Shown piece after piece: positions 15,495-23,733 of a stretch of DNA of 53,739 nt. The notes below the pieces were generated by a model. That model was not told the DNA's origin and searched no databases. It saw only the letters and a list, made by a program, of their open reading frames with translations. Every line of letters starts with the position of its first letter. The first letter of the stretch is position 1. The DNA is taken from positions 1 to 53,739 of the forward strand of contig JAFYAI010000087.1 in assembly GCA_017540815.1 (NCBI GenBank), given 5' to 3'. Made by a program: the position numbers and the translations under genes. This DNA comes from Spirochaetales bacterium (GTDB taxonomy: Bacteria; Spirochaetota; GWE2-31-10; MWDO01).

Positions 15495-18116
15495 ATGATA
15501 AGCAGTTCATCACTCAGTAAAAAAATAAGCATACAGAAAGCCAATACTACTTTCACTATAATAATCAGTGCAGCAGTCATAGCTGCAGTACTTGTTATGA
15601 GTACTATATGGATAGGACGCAAAACATCAGTCAGCACTCATCAGGCTGTCAGCTCGGTAAGTGAGTTCTATCTCCACGAATTGGCAGGCAGGCGCGGACA
15701 GGTAGTATCAGCCAATCTCAATGCAACATTCTCGATGATGAAAGCAGCGTTGGCAATCATAGAACCTGCCGATCTGAAAGATGAGCAGAGTCTGCGAAAA
15801 TACTTATGGCATGTCAAAACGGTCTGCAGTTGGGATGTGTTCGCTATCGAAGACATTAATCACAATATATACCGCTCACTAAGCACTGAGCACGATACAC
15901 ATAATTACACATTCTTAGACAAAGGTCCTATCACTGCCCCGTCGATCTTTACGGTAAAGACAGATAATGATAATGCCAAAGCATTCCTTGCAATACCTGT
16001 AGAAGATCTCTCATTCAACAACATACCTCTCAATGTATGTTTCATTCAGCTGGACATCAAGAGTATGCTCAAAGGCATCGCTATGCAAAACACAGGACAT
16101 GAGGCAACATTTTGCAATCTGTATAATAAAGACGGCACTGCTCTGACTGACATCGTTCTTGGCGGTGTCAGCAATGGACGCAACCTGCTTGATGCGTTGG
16201 CAGAGGCGGATTTCCTGCACGGGTGCAGTTTGGACAAAATAAAGAAAGACTTCTCTAACGGTATCGGTGGTCTCATATCATTTATGTATCACGATACTCA
16301 GGAGTCGCTCTATTATATCCCCGTCAGGAACACCGACTGGATGCTGACTTATCTGATCAAAGAACAAAAGATCGACGATCAGATCACTTCGATCTCAGAT
16401 GGCATACTGAAGCGCAGTCTGATACAGATCATATTGGCAGTGCTTATAACGATCGGGATGTTTATGCTTATATTCCGCATGAATGAGAAGACAAGAGCCA
16501 CAGAAATGGAGCGAAATGTTGCCGCCGCACAAAACAAAGCAAAGTCTGACTTCCTGTCAAATATGAGTCACGACATTCGGACTCCTATGAATGCGATCAC
16601 CGGATTTACCAATCTTGCTCTGCGATCTGTCGATGACAAAGATAAGATCAAAGAATATCTTGAGAAGATTCAGATCTCAAGCAACCATTTGCTGTCTCTG
16701 ATTAATGATGTGCTGGAGATGAGCCGCATTGAGAATGGCAAGATAGAGCTGGATGAGCAGCCTTGCAATCTGCCTGAGATACTCCATGACATCAATGCGA
16801 TAGTCCTCGCTCAGGTCGAAGCGAAGCAGCAGGAACTCCACATGGATGCACTCAATATCACTGATGAAAATATCTTATGCGATAAACTGCGGCTCAACCA
16901 AGTCCTGATCAATCTGCTGTCCAATGCAGTTAAGTACACACCGAGCGGCGGTAAGATCAATATCCGCATAATACAGAATAAAAATGAAACTCTGCCCCAA
17001 GGCTGGGGAGATTATGAGATCCGTGTCAAAGACAACGGTATCGGGATGTCGAAAGAATTCTCCGATAAGATATTCGACGCATTTGAACGGGAACGCAACA
17101 GTACTATCAGCAATATTCAGGGAACAGGTCTCGGCATGGCGATCACGAAGAAGATCGTAGATCTGATGGGCGGTACTATTACCGTAAACACGGAACAGGG
17201 CAAAGGCTCGGAGTTCACAGTCAAAGTCAGATTCAGGATTGTGGAAAGCACCCCTGTCCCTCAGAAGATAGTCGAACTGAACAATATTCGGGCTCTCGTA
17301 GTAGATGATGACTTCGATACATGTGACAGCACAACCAAGATGCTCGCTCTGATGGGTATGCGTCCGGAATGGACACTCAGCGGCAAAGAAGCTGTACTGC
17401 GGGCAAAGCAGGCTCAGGAGATGGGGAACGGCTATGGTGTATTTATCATAGATTGGAGATTAGGAGAAATAAACGGTATAGATGTCGCAGCACGCATACG
17501 CAGTCAGCTCGGTGACAATACTCCGATACTGCTGATGACTGCTTACGATTGGCCGGCTATCAAAGATGAAGCAATCGCTGCCGGAGTTGACGCATTCTGC
17601 AATAAGCCTCTGTTCATGAGTGATCTGCACAGAGCACTGCAGCGAGTGATCGGCAACGCAGAAACAGATAAAGATGACGAAAATAATGCAGAGACAGAAG
17701 CTCAGCGTGATGCTAACTTTGAGGGGAAGAGACTGCTGCTCGTCGATGATGTAGATGTCAATCGAGAGATAGCAGTAATGCTGCTGGAGATGCACGGATT
17801 TATCGTGGAACAGGCATCAAACGGACAGGAAGCCATTGACAAAGTTACATCTGCACAGGCTCATTACTATGATGCGATACTGATGGATGTCCAGATGCCT
17901 GTTATGGATGGATACACTGCAACTCGTGCTATCAGGACATTGGCTGACGCTGCCAAATCATCCGTACCGATTATCGCAATGACGGCTAACGCATTCGAGG
18001 AAGACAAACGCAATGCTTTGGATGCAGGTATGAATGCTCATATAGCCAAACCGATTGATGAGAAGAACCTTATGAATGTGCTCGGCAATATCCTAAGCAG
18101 TGATGCCGACAGGTGA
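15495..18116 (+). CDS. Hybrid sensor histidine kinase with two receiver domains
   Basis: Order in the 873-residue protein: membrane segment 1 (about 18-41), a roughly 265-residue extracytoplasmic sensor, membrane segment 2 (about 309-331), HisKA with phospho-acceptor His in MSHDIRTPMNAITGF (residue 359), HATPase with DNGIGM and GTGLGMAI, then two receivers. Receiver 1 (from VVDDDFD) has Asp in FIIDWRLG near 652; receiver 2 (from LLVDDVDVN) has Asp in LMDVQMP near 797. No Hpt domain and no output domain, so phosphate must go to a separate Hpt protein. The sensor fold is not recognised. It shares an operon with the Ste24 protease, so membrane stress is a possible signal (inference). Confidence 0.93.
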   Translation: MISSSSLSKKISIQKANTTFTIIISAAVIAAVLVMSTIWIGRKTSVSTHQAVSSVSEFYLHELAGRRGQVVSANLNATFSMMKAALAIIEPADLKDEQSLRKYLWHVKTVCSWDVFAIEDINHNIYRSLSTEHDTHNYTFLDKGPITAPSIFTVKTDNDNAKAFLAIPVEDLSFNNIPLNVCFIQLDIKSMLKGIAMQNTGHEATFCNLYNKDGTALTDIVLGGVSNGRNLLDALAEADFLHGCSLDKIKKDFSNGIGGLISFMYHDTQESLYYIPVRNTDWMLTYLIKEQKIDDQITSISDGILKRSLIQIILAVLITIGMFMLIFRMNEKTRATEMERNVAAAQNKAKSDFLSNMSHDIRTPMNAITGFTNLALRSVDDKDKIKEYLEKIQISSNHLLSLINDVLEMSRIENGKIELDEQPCNLPEILHDINAIVLAQVEAKQQELHMDALNITDENILCDKLRLNQVLINLLSNAVKYTPSGGKINIRIIQNKNETLPQGWGDYEIRVKDNGIGMSKEFSDKIFDAFERERNSTISNIQGTGLGMAITKKIVDLMGGTITVNTEQGKGSEFTVKVRFRIVESTPVPQKIVELNNIRALVVDDDFDTCDSTTKMLALMGMRPEWTLSGKEAVLRAKQAQEMGNGYGVFIIDWRLGEINGIDVAARIRSQLGDNTPILLMTAYDWPAIKDEAIAAGVDAFCNKPLFMSDLHRALQRVIGNAETDKDDENNAETEAQRDANFEGKRLLLVDDVDVNREIAVMLLEMHGFIVEQASNGQEAIDKVTSAQAHYYDAILMDVQMPVMDGYTATRAIRTLADAAKSSVPIIAMTANAFEEDKRNALDAGMNAHIAKPIDEKNLMNVLGNILSSDADR

Positions 18117-18155
18117 GTTTCAGCCAAAATTATTCTTGAAAAAAACTAAAACCTG

Positions 18156-18164
18156 TGTTATAAT
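18156..18164 (+). promoter_or_regulatory. Extended -10 of the thioesterase gene
   Basis: TGTTATAAT at 18156-18164, followed by a leader of about 18 nt with an AAGGA ribosome site before the ATG at 18189. Confidence 0.55.
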
Positions 18165-18188
18165 CCCGGCATAATAAAGGATACTATC

Positions 18189-18920
18189 ATGGATAATCTC
18201 ATCTACACATCAGAGCGTCAGATCTCATCTGCATATATCGACAGCAGCGTGCGGCTCGGTGTTGCACAGACACTGCTCCTTGCTCAGGACAATCTGACAG
18301 AATGTTTCGGAATGTTAGGCTGCGACGGAGTTGTTTACCGTGACAAGTTTAACGCATTTTGGGTATTGACCAAGATGATGGTGCATTTCAATGCCCGTCC
18401 GGGATGGCGTGATACTGTTACAGTGAGGACATTCCCGATAGATAATGCACGGATCCGCACGCATGTCAATACAGAAGTACTTGACAGCACCGGCAATAGT
18501 TTGATCTCGATCAATCAGGAAGCGTGCGTGCTGAGTTTCGACACTCACCGCCCGATGAAACTCACCGATCTGCCTTATCCGGCAGATAACTTTCCGCCTG
18601 CCGTTATGAATGAACCTTTCAACCGGTTTGCCGAGGACTTCACCGATGAGGACTTCGTTTTTGAGCAGACAATTCGCTCCTGCCATATAGATATGTCTCA
18701 TCACATGAACAACATAGAGTATATCCGTCTTGCTCTCAGCGTTTTCACAGACGACTACCGACGGCAGAATGAGATAACCGATATGGAACTCCACTACCTC
18801 GGCGAGAGTCAGGAAGGTCAGACGCTGCGAGTCTATCGCCGTGACAGCGACGATAAATGTTATATATACATCTTACAGGACAGCCGCAAAGTTTTTGAGT
18901 GCAGTATAACATTCAGATAA
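18189..18920 (+). CDS. Acyl-ACP thioesterase (FatA/FatB-like)
   Basis: The 243-residue protein has two hot-dog halves as in bacterial acyl-ACP thioesterases. The first half contains FNARPGWRDTVTVRTFPID, the second HIDMSHHMNNIEYIRLALS, whose Asn/His-rich motif matches the substrate and catalytic region. It should release fatty acids from acyl carrier protein and so set chain length. A weak AAGGA site precedes the ATG. It stands alone between the kinase and the phosphatase, with a GC-rich hairpin after it. Confidence 0.9.
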   Translation: MDNLIYTSERQISSAYIDSSVRLGVAQTLLLAQDNLTECFGMLGCDGVVYRDKFNAFWVLTKMMVHFNARPGWRDTVTVRTFPIDNARIRTHVNTEVLDSTGNSLISINQEACVLSFDTHRPMKLTDLPYPADNFPPAVMNEPFNRFAEDFTDEDFVFEQTIRSCHIDMSHHMNNIEYIRLALSVFTDDYRRQNEITDMELHYLGESQEGQTLRVYRRDSDDKCYIYILQDSRKVFECSITFR

Positions 18921-18932
18921 GTTTAAGCCCTT

Positions 18933-18963
18933 ACTCCGTCAGCGGCAATGCCGCTGACGGAGT
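18933..18963. other. GC-rich 15-bp hairpin between two genes
   Basis: ACTCCGTCAGCGGCA and its perfect complement meet at 18948. No T-run follows; it may end the thioesterase transcript or protect an mRNA end. The phosphatase ATG is 22 nt further. Confidence 0.5.
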
Positions 18964-18984
18964 GAGGTCTACAAGGAACATCAG

Positions 18985-19524
18985 ATGATCATCTACATCG
19001 CACGCCACGGTCAGACAGAATGGAATGAACGCGATCTAATCATCGGTCGGACAGACCTAAGCCTCACTGATGAAGGCAGACAGCAGGCTGCCGAGTTAGC
19101 CAAACTTGTCGCCGAAACAGATATTTCACGGATTATCTGCTCCCCGCTGCACAGGGCATTGGAGACTGCACAGATTGTCGGAGCAGAATGTCATATCCCG
19201 ATCGAGACTGACTCCCGACTTATTGAGCTGGACTACGGCGACTATGAAGGAACAAGCAAACTCCGACCGGACTTCATTAATTACCGCCGCAATCCCGCAT
19301 GCCGTTATCCGCATGGTGAGTCACAGTTTCAGGCAGCTGTTCGTGTCTATGCACTGCTTGATGATATTGTGGCTCGTTATCTGGATGAGTCTGTTCTGTT
19401 GGTAACTCACAATGGGATATGCCGCATTATCGCCACATACTTCCAGGATATGACCTGCGAAGATTTGTATAATTACAGCCTGAATAACTGTGAGTTGGAG
19501 AGATATGAAACAAATCCGACATAA
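18985..19524 (+). CDS. Histidine phosphatase (phosphoglycerate mutase-like)
   Basis: The 179-residue protein has the RHGQTEWN motif at residues 8-15, the conserved Arg in SPLHRALETAQI, Glu in LIELDYGDYEG, and the second catalytic His in LLVTHNGICR. The length and motifs are close to GpmB/alpha-ribazole phosphatase types, but substrate cannot be decided from sequence; no cobalamin biosynthesis genes are adjacent. An AAGGAAC site lies upstream. It is distinct from the other family member at 5587-6348, which has a long C-terminal extension. Confidence 0.88.
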   Translation: MIIYIARHGQTEWNERDLIIGRTDLSLTDEGRQQAAELAKLVAETDISRIICSPLHRALETAQIVGAECHIPIETDSRLIELDYGDYEGTSKLRPDFINYRRNPACRYPHGESQFQAAVRVYALLDDIVARYLDESVLLVTHNGICRIIATYFQDMTCEDLYNYSLNNCELERYETNPT

Positions 19525-19539
19525 AGTCGGATTTGTTTC
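19507..19539. terminator. 14-bp hairpin overlapping the phosphatase stop codon
   Basis: GAAACAAATCCGAC-ataaa-GTCGGATTTGTTTC. The T-rich 3' arm and position favour a terminator, though there is no long T-tail. Confidence 0.6.
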
Positions 19540-19595
19540 AAATTATCTTTGTTTTATGATACAATATATTCTATATAACTTATCAAGGATAAAAT

Positions 19596-20279
19596 ATGAA
19601 AAAGATTTTGATCTGCTTTTTACTGATTTTCACAGCATTATATAACATTTGTGCCGAGGAAAGCTATCTTAAACGCCTTGTAATATTAAATCTTACACCT
19701 CTTGGCGTTGATCAGGCAGTTTGCGAGGCAGCAACAGAATGTCTAATAACATCGGTCGTAAAAACAAATAAATATCAAGTAGTAGAACGAACTCAGTTAA
19801 ATAAAATATTGGGCGAGCTAAGTCTCGCTTCATCTGATGAATTTGAGGATTCGACTGTTTTGGAGATTGGTTCTCTTGCTAAAGCGAGGATGATTGTCGT
19901 TGGAGCTATCGGCAAAGTCGAGAAAGAATATATGATGTCGGTAAGAATTATCGAAGTGGAAACAGGAAATGTTTTGTATGCAGCCAGTTCCTTTGCAAAA
20001 TCATTAAAAGATTTACTGAAAGTCACAGACGACATCGCTTATAAAATGCTCAATAAAGAGGCACAGTCTCAATATCAGTTAGAGCAAGAGGAAAGAAATG
20101 AGAAAAATCTAAAAGCACAGCGAAAACTCGAAAAGAAACTTGAAAAACAACAGCGAAAAGAAGCAAAAGAACAAGACGATGACGATGATGAAGAAAAAGA
20201 GCGTAAAAAAGAAGAAAGAAAGCAAAAGCGAGAAGAGCGAAAGCAGGAACGCAAAGAGAAGAAGGAACAAAAGAAATAA
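19596..20279 (+). CDS. CsgG-like periplasmic protein with charged coiled-coil tail
   Basis: The 227-residue protein has a signal peptide (cut likely after NICA) without a lipobox cysteine at the usual place. Residues about 25-155 match the CsgG/LpoB-like fold: LVILNLTPLG, the C-terminal part NKYQVVERTQLNKILGE, and ARMIVVGAIGKVEKEYMMSVRI. From about residue 160 it is almost only E, K, R, Q and D, a long charged helix including a run of five Asp. This tail may be a spacer or a binding arm in the periplasm. The gene has a TACAAT -10 at 19560-19565 and an AAGGA site. It ends at a strong terminator and is monocistronic. Confidence 0.82.
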   Translation: MKKILICFLLIFTALYNICAEESYLKRLVILNLTPLGVDQAVCEAATECLITSVVKTNKYQVVERTQLNKILGELSLASSDEFEDSTVLEIGSLAKARMIVVGAIGKVEKEYMMSVRIIEVETGNVLYAASSFAKSLKDLLKVTDDIAYKMLNKEAQSQYQLEQEERNEKNLKAQRKLEKKLEKQQRKEAKEQDDDDDEEKERKKEERKQKREERKQERKEKKEQKK

Positions 20280-20318
20280 AAAATACGAGATTTTGCAAAG
20301 CAAAATCTCGTATTTTTT
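20278..20318. terminator. 19-bp bidirectional terminator
   Basis: AAAAAATACGAGATTTTGC-aaa-GCAAAATCTCGTATTTTTT directly after the CsgG-like gene. Confidence 0.9.
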
Positions 20319-20337
20319 ATTTCTTTTAAAATTTTTC

Positions 20338-20367
20338 TTGACACAAGCGTATCAAATATGATACATT
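20338..20367 (+). promoter_or_regulatory. Promoter and 16-bp operator of the HigBA-type module
   Basis: TTGACA (20338-20343), 18-nt spacer, TACATT (20362-20367). The perfect inverted repeat GTATCA-aata-TGATAC (20349-20364) overlaps the spacer and -10, a classic position for antitoxin repression. Confidence 0.7.
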
Positions 20368-20373
20368 ATGTAT

Positions 20374-20733
20374 ATGGAACTGAATAAACGAATAAATGCT
20401 AAGTTTTATAAAACGGAATCTGGAAATGAGCCAGTCAGAGATTTTTTGAAGTCTTTGTCACAGGATGATAAAAAATCCATTGGTGCAGATATTATGTGTA
20501 TAGAAATGACTTGGCCTGTGGGATACCCAAAAGTCAGAAAACTTGACACGGATTTGTGGGAAGTCCGTTCTGATATTTCTGACAAGCGAATCAGCCGAGT
20601 GTTCTTTACAATTATAAACAAGCAAATGATTTTGCTTCATGCGATTATTAAAAAGTCGCAAAAGACTCCACAAGAAGACATTGAACTAAGCAAAAGTAGA
20701 AAAAATAAAATATTAGGAGCAAAATATGAATGA
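20374..20733 (+). CDS. HigB/RelE-like toxin (phage Gp49-type)
   Basis: The product (119 residues from the second ATG) has the pattern FYKTESGNEPVRDFLKSL, KLDTDLWEVRSDI, RVFFTI and LLHAIIKKSQKTP, the signature of the phage-derived Gp49-like HigB family, which cleaves mRNA. Its gene precedes the antitoxin gene, the inverted order typical of higBA. I use the ATG at 20374 because the first ATG (20368) overlaps the promoter; transcription would start near 20374, so the mRNA is probably leaderless. It overlaps the antitoxin gene by 8 nt. Confidence 0.85.
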   Translation: MELNKRINAKFYKTESGNEPVRDFLKSLSQDDKKSIGADIMCIEMTWPVGYPKVRKLDTDLWEVRSDISDKRISRVFFTIINKQMILLHAIIKKSQKTPQEDIELSKSRKNKILGAKYE

Positions 20734-21007
20734 AAATTACATCGGCGATTCTTTTGATGATTTTATTGAAGAAGAAGGTATCTCTGTTGAAGTAGAAAAC
20801 GAGGCAGTAAAAAGATTAATCTCTTACAATCTGCTTGATGCGATGAAAGAACAACATATTAACAAAACTGAAATGGCAAAACGAATGAACACTTCACGAG
20901 CAGAACTCAATCGTCTCCTTAATCCTAATAATGATTCTGTCACATTATCGACATTGAAGAAAGCAGCAAATATTGTTGGAAAAAAGATTATTTTACAACT
21001 GCGGTAA
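20726..21007 (+). CDS. HigA-like antitoxin, helix-turn-helix
   Basis: The 93-residue protein has an acidic N-terminal toxin-binding segment (residues 1-30) and a Cro/CI-type helix-turn-helix (HINKTEMAKRMNTSRAELNR, then STLKKAANIVGKKI). It should bind the palindrome at 20349-20364. ATTAGGAGCAAAATATG fixes the start. It converges on rsmI with only 3 nt between the stop codons and no terminator. Confidence 0.85.
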   Translation: MNENYIGDSFDDFIEEEGISVEVENEAVKRLISYNLLDAMKEQHINKTEMAKRMNTSRAELNRLLNPNNDSVTLSTLKKAANIVGKKIILQLR

Positions 21008-21010
21008 TAT

Positions 21011-21724
21011 TCACTCCACCATCACGATAAACTCACCTTTCTCTATGCCGTCTTTGGCGATGGCTGAGGCGACTTTATCCGCTTTGCCATAGTATAATTT
21101 ACGAGATGGCATTGTAAGGTCAAATGGGATATACACATTTCTGCTGCCGGCGAGTTTTTTGAGGAGTTCAAGAGTATTCTGCAGGCGATACGGCGACTCC
21201 ATGAAGATAATCGTCTCGCGGCGTTTAAGCAGCCGTCCAAGCTCCGCTGAACGCTTATCGTTATCCCGCGTGATGAATCCTGCGAAGTAGAAGTCTTTGA
21301 TCTCAAACGGAGCAAGTGTAAGAGCGGTAATGATCGAGTTAGGTCCGGGCAGTGAGACAATCTCTGCGAGCGGTTTCTTCGGAGTTTTGTCATTCTCACG
21401 GCGAATAGCATCAAGAACGCGATAGCCGGGATCTTCAAAAAGCGGAGTGCCGCAGTCAGACACAAGTCCGCCAATCTCACCTTTGCGGAGGCACTCCAAT
21501 ATCATCGGGATAGCGGACTGTTCTCTCTTTTTATCGCTGACTATATATTTCTTCTGCGGCAGGTGCAGCATACTCATCAGTTTGATGTATTCTCGCTCAT
21601 GCTCACAGACAATGAAATCAACCGACTTCAGAGCCTCGACTGCCCGCAGTGTAATATCCCCATAGTCGCCTATCGGAACAGCAATGATATAAAATTTGGT
21701 GATCGCAGGTGGTGTATTTGTCAT
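21011..21724 (-). CDS. rsmI: 16S rRNA 2'-O-ribose methyltransferase RsmI family
   Basis: The 237-residue protein is a tetrapyrrole-methylase-fold SAM-dependent enzyme. Visible motifs: YIIAVPIGDYGDITLRA at the N-terminus, GLVSDCGTPLFEDPGY (SAM-site loop), SLPGPNSIITAL, and FMESPYRLQNTL. RsmI methylates C1402 of 16S rRNA. At 237 residues it is shorter than the roughly 285-residue E. coli enzyme, mainly at the C-terminus, and PIGDYGD differs from the usual PIGNLGD, so it may be a spirochaete variant. It lies just downstream of the 6S RNA gene, an arrangement like ssrS followed by a protein gene in other bacteria. Confidence 0.85.
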   Translation of the reverse strand: MTNTPPAITKFYIIAVPIGDYGDITLRAVEALKSVDFIVCEHEREYIKLMSMLHLPQKKYIVSDKKREQSAIPMILECLRKGEIGGLVSDCGTPLFEDPGYRVLDAIRRENDKTPKKPLAEIVSLPGPNSIITALTLAPFEIKDFYFAGFITRDNDKRSAELGRLLKRRETIIFMESPYRLQNTLELLKKLAGSRNVYIPFDLTMPSRKLYYGKADKVASAIAKDGIEKGEFIVMVE

Positions 21725-21764
21725 TTGTGATATATAAATAGTAATCCAGACATTCGGATAAAAT

Positions 21765-21955
21765 AAATCCCGTAGATGCCGTGGCGAAAAGAAGTTTTAA
21801 CGCCCGTTAAAACAGGGGGATTCCCTCATCCTTGCCGCTTATTACTGTCTCGGGCAACCGAGGCCGCCTATAATTACCAAGAATATTGCGGGATTCCAAA
21901 TTAGTAGGTTGAGCAATAAACATTTCAATTCTCACCAACACCACAGGATGGCTTA
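21765..21955 (-). ncRNA. ssrS: 6S RNA
   Basis: The gene lies between zapA and rsmI on the same strand, and is about 190 nt long, the normal 6S size. The ends pair: ATCCTGTGG (minus-strand 5' end, bases 21949-21941) with CTACGGGAT (21775-21767). The 5' part reads CCTGTGGTGTTGGTGA and the 3' part CCACGGCATCTACGGGATT, matching the conserved 6S closing-stem and bubble edges. The apical arm has CCTCGGTTGCCCGAGA, like CTCGGTCCGTCCGAGA of E. coli 6S. The RNA mimics an open promoter and binds RNA polymerase. The zapA-ssrS linkage is conserved widely. Confidence 0.85.
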
Positions 21956-21966
21956 TTCTAACATAA

Positions 21967-22260
21967 TTACTGCAAATTATCAAGCAAATTTTCAATTTCG
22001 CTGATACTTTCGCTGTTTTTTCTCTCAGCATCGGGCATTCCGATATTTTTTTTCTTCGCCAATGAAAATAACTCATCAGCAATCGTAATCCCTGCCAGCG
22101 TAAGCACTTCTGTCTGTGCCCGATTGGGATTGGCATCATAGATCTGTTTAACCTTGTCCATATAATACTTCACGACACGGATCAGATCATCTTCATTGCC
22201 GTCTGTTGTCTGCAGCCGCAGCGTTTTACCGAAAATATCGAATTGATACATATTCTCCAT
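21967..22260 (-). CDS. zapA: Cell division protein ZapA
   Basis: The 97-residue protein matches ZapA in length and pattern: YQFDIFGKTLRLQTTDGNED at the N-terminus, YMDKVKQIYDANPNRAQTEV, the LAGITIADELF core and a C-terminal coiled coil. ZapA crosslinks FtsZ filaments at the division site. GGAGGGAGGG precedes the start. It is 12 nt downstream of the acidic coiled-coil gene and immediately upstream of 6S RNA. Confidence 0.9.
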   Translation of the reverse strand: MENMYQFDIFGKTLRLQTTDGNEDDLIRVVKYYMDKVKQIYDANPNRAQTEVLTLAGITIADELFSLAKKKNIGMPDAERKNSESISEIENLLDNLQ

Positions 22261-22272
22261 CCCTCCCTCCGA

Positions 22273-23364
22273 TTACATTACGCCCGGTGCATAGCCGTCT
22301 TCGTAGTCGCTGCCTGACATATCATCATCAGACTCATCATCATCTTCATCCATATCAAAGTCCACCTCTTCGTCACTGTCATCATCACTGAGCAGTATCG
22401 AACTGTAGTCATCACTTTGGATGTCATTAGCCTCATAACTGTCCGCCGGCTGATTGACAGGCTCTGATGACTGCTGCTCTGTTCCGAAGACAGACTGATA
22501 TGATGTATCGCTGTTATTATCCTGATTATTCTGTTCGTCGAAGAATGCCATAGCCGGTTCACTGTCGCTCTGATCACTGAGGAGTCCGGTCTCCGCAGGA
22601 GTATCTGTCGATGCAGCACTGCCGTTCCACTCCTCTTCCGTAGGCAGCGTATCGCTAAACAATGTCGGCTGATCATCATTAGAAGACGCAACTTCGTTAT
22701 CGGTCTCACCGAACAGACCTACATAATCATTAATGTCATTGTCAGAACCGACCTGTTCATTATCATCACTATCTACAGGTACTTCATCAGTCTGCGGCTG
22801 AGCATAATCCTGACTTGAAGTATTATCCTGCAGAGCAGGCTCATTGGCAGATCCGATATTGCCGATATAACCGTTATTATTATCCGTCTCTGTATCATAA
22901 GACATAAACTTATTGAGGATCGCATCAGCCGGGTCTTCTTCCTGCTGCGTCTCATCTGCTGTCGAAACAACTGACGCTTCCGGATTGGAGACCTGATTAG
23001 CAGGTTCGATATTTATACCGACCTGTTCACTGCTCAAAGCAGCACTGTTGCTGTCATCCTTGTCATCGGGCAGTGCCGACAATATAGCCATGAGTTTGGA
23101 CTCTATCTCGGAGTTCACATTATTCTGACTGCTGACCTTCTCTGTAAGCTCAGCGAGTTTAGCAGACTGATCTGATAACTTCATATTGAGTAATTCGTTA
23201 TCTGTCTTTAACTGATTATTTTCATTCTGAAGAAATGAGATTTGCTTTTGTGCATTTACTATTTTCTGTTCAAGTTCCGCTTTCTCTGCTTTGACCTTCT
23301 CATACAAAGCAACGAAATGCCGAACCTTCTCCAATAGGCTGTCATACATGCCGTTATTGTCCAT
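22273..23364 (-). CDS. Acidic protein with N-terminal coiled coil, upstream of zapA
   Basis: From the ATG at 23364 (GGGAGGGG 5 nt upstream; an earlier ATG at 23448 lacks a site) the protein has 363 residues. Residues about 5-85 form a strong coiled coil (KVKAEKAELEQKIVNAQKQI and following heptads). The rest is low-complexity and very acidic, rich in D, E, N, S and Q, ending in a near-continuous Asp/Glu segment. No enzyme motif. Being cotranscribed with zapA (12-nt gap), a role in division or as a ZapB-like partner is possible, but this is inference from position and coiled coil only. Confidence 0.75.
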   Translation of the reverse strand: MDNNGMYDSLLEKVRHFVALYEKVKAEKAELEQKIVNAQKQISFLQNENNQLKTDNELLNMKLSDQSAKLAELTEKVSSQNNVNSEIESKLMAILSALPDDKDDSNSAALSSEQVGINIEPANQVSNPEASVVSTADETQQEEDPADAILNKFMSYDTETDNNNGYIGNIGSANEPALQDNTSSQDYAQPQTDEVPVDSDDNEQVGSDNDINDYVGLFGETDNEVASSNDDQPTLFSDTLPTEEEWNGSAASTDTPAETGLLSDQSDSEPAMAFFDEQNNQDNNSDTSYQSVFGTEQQSSEPVNQPADSYEANDIQSDDYSSILLSDDDSDEEVDFDMDEDDDESDDDMSGSDYEDGYAPGVM

Positions 23365-23476
23365 GATACCCCTCCCGATGTTCATGTCACTATTTTGAAA
23401 TTTTGCTTGGTTTTTATATATTTTATCAGATTTCTTTAAAAAAGACAACTATTATTTTAAGAATTTATAAAAAAAT

Positions 23477-23733
23477 TTGACACACAATCAAAATTATGAT
23501 AATATAGTATCATATTGATATGAATATTGGATTGACTCTTGTTAGAGTTATTGCTTAACCAACCACTTCGTATTAAACGAAGAATAACCAGATGTATATA
23601 AACATACTTAAACTTTACGGTTATAATATTCATTCTGAATTTACATTTGATTATTACAAAAGATAGAGGCACATAGTATTTTTACATATACTTTATGTGC
23701 AGTTTAGTTATGTATCTATAAAAGGAGACAACT
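23477..23733 (+). promoter_or_regulatory. Promoter and long structured leader of the orphan gene
   Basis: TTGACA (23477-23482) with TAATAT (23500-23505), and an inverted repeat ATGATA-atatag-TATCAT (23496-23513) over the -10. The leader is about 220 nt. It contains CTTCGT-attaa-ACGAAG, a long-range pair ATGAATATT/AATATTCAT (23520-23528 with 23626-23634), and GCACATA...TATGTGC near 23669. Two tiny reading frames (ATG at 23520, 12 codons; ATG at 23592, 24 codons) have no ribosome site. The gene itself has AAAGGAGACAACT. Confidence 0.5.

Noticed and set aside
20050..20344. Several Phe/Leu/Ser-rich minus-strand frames opposite the CsgG-like gene
   Set aside because: They mirror the Lys/Glu-rich tail on the plus strand and have no start signals.
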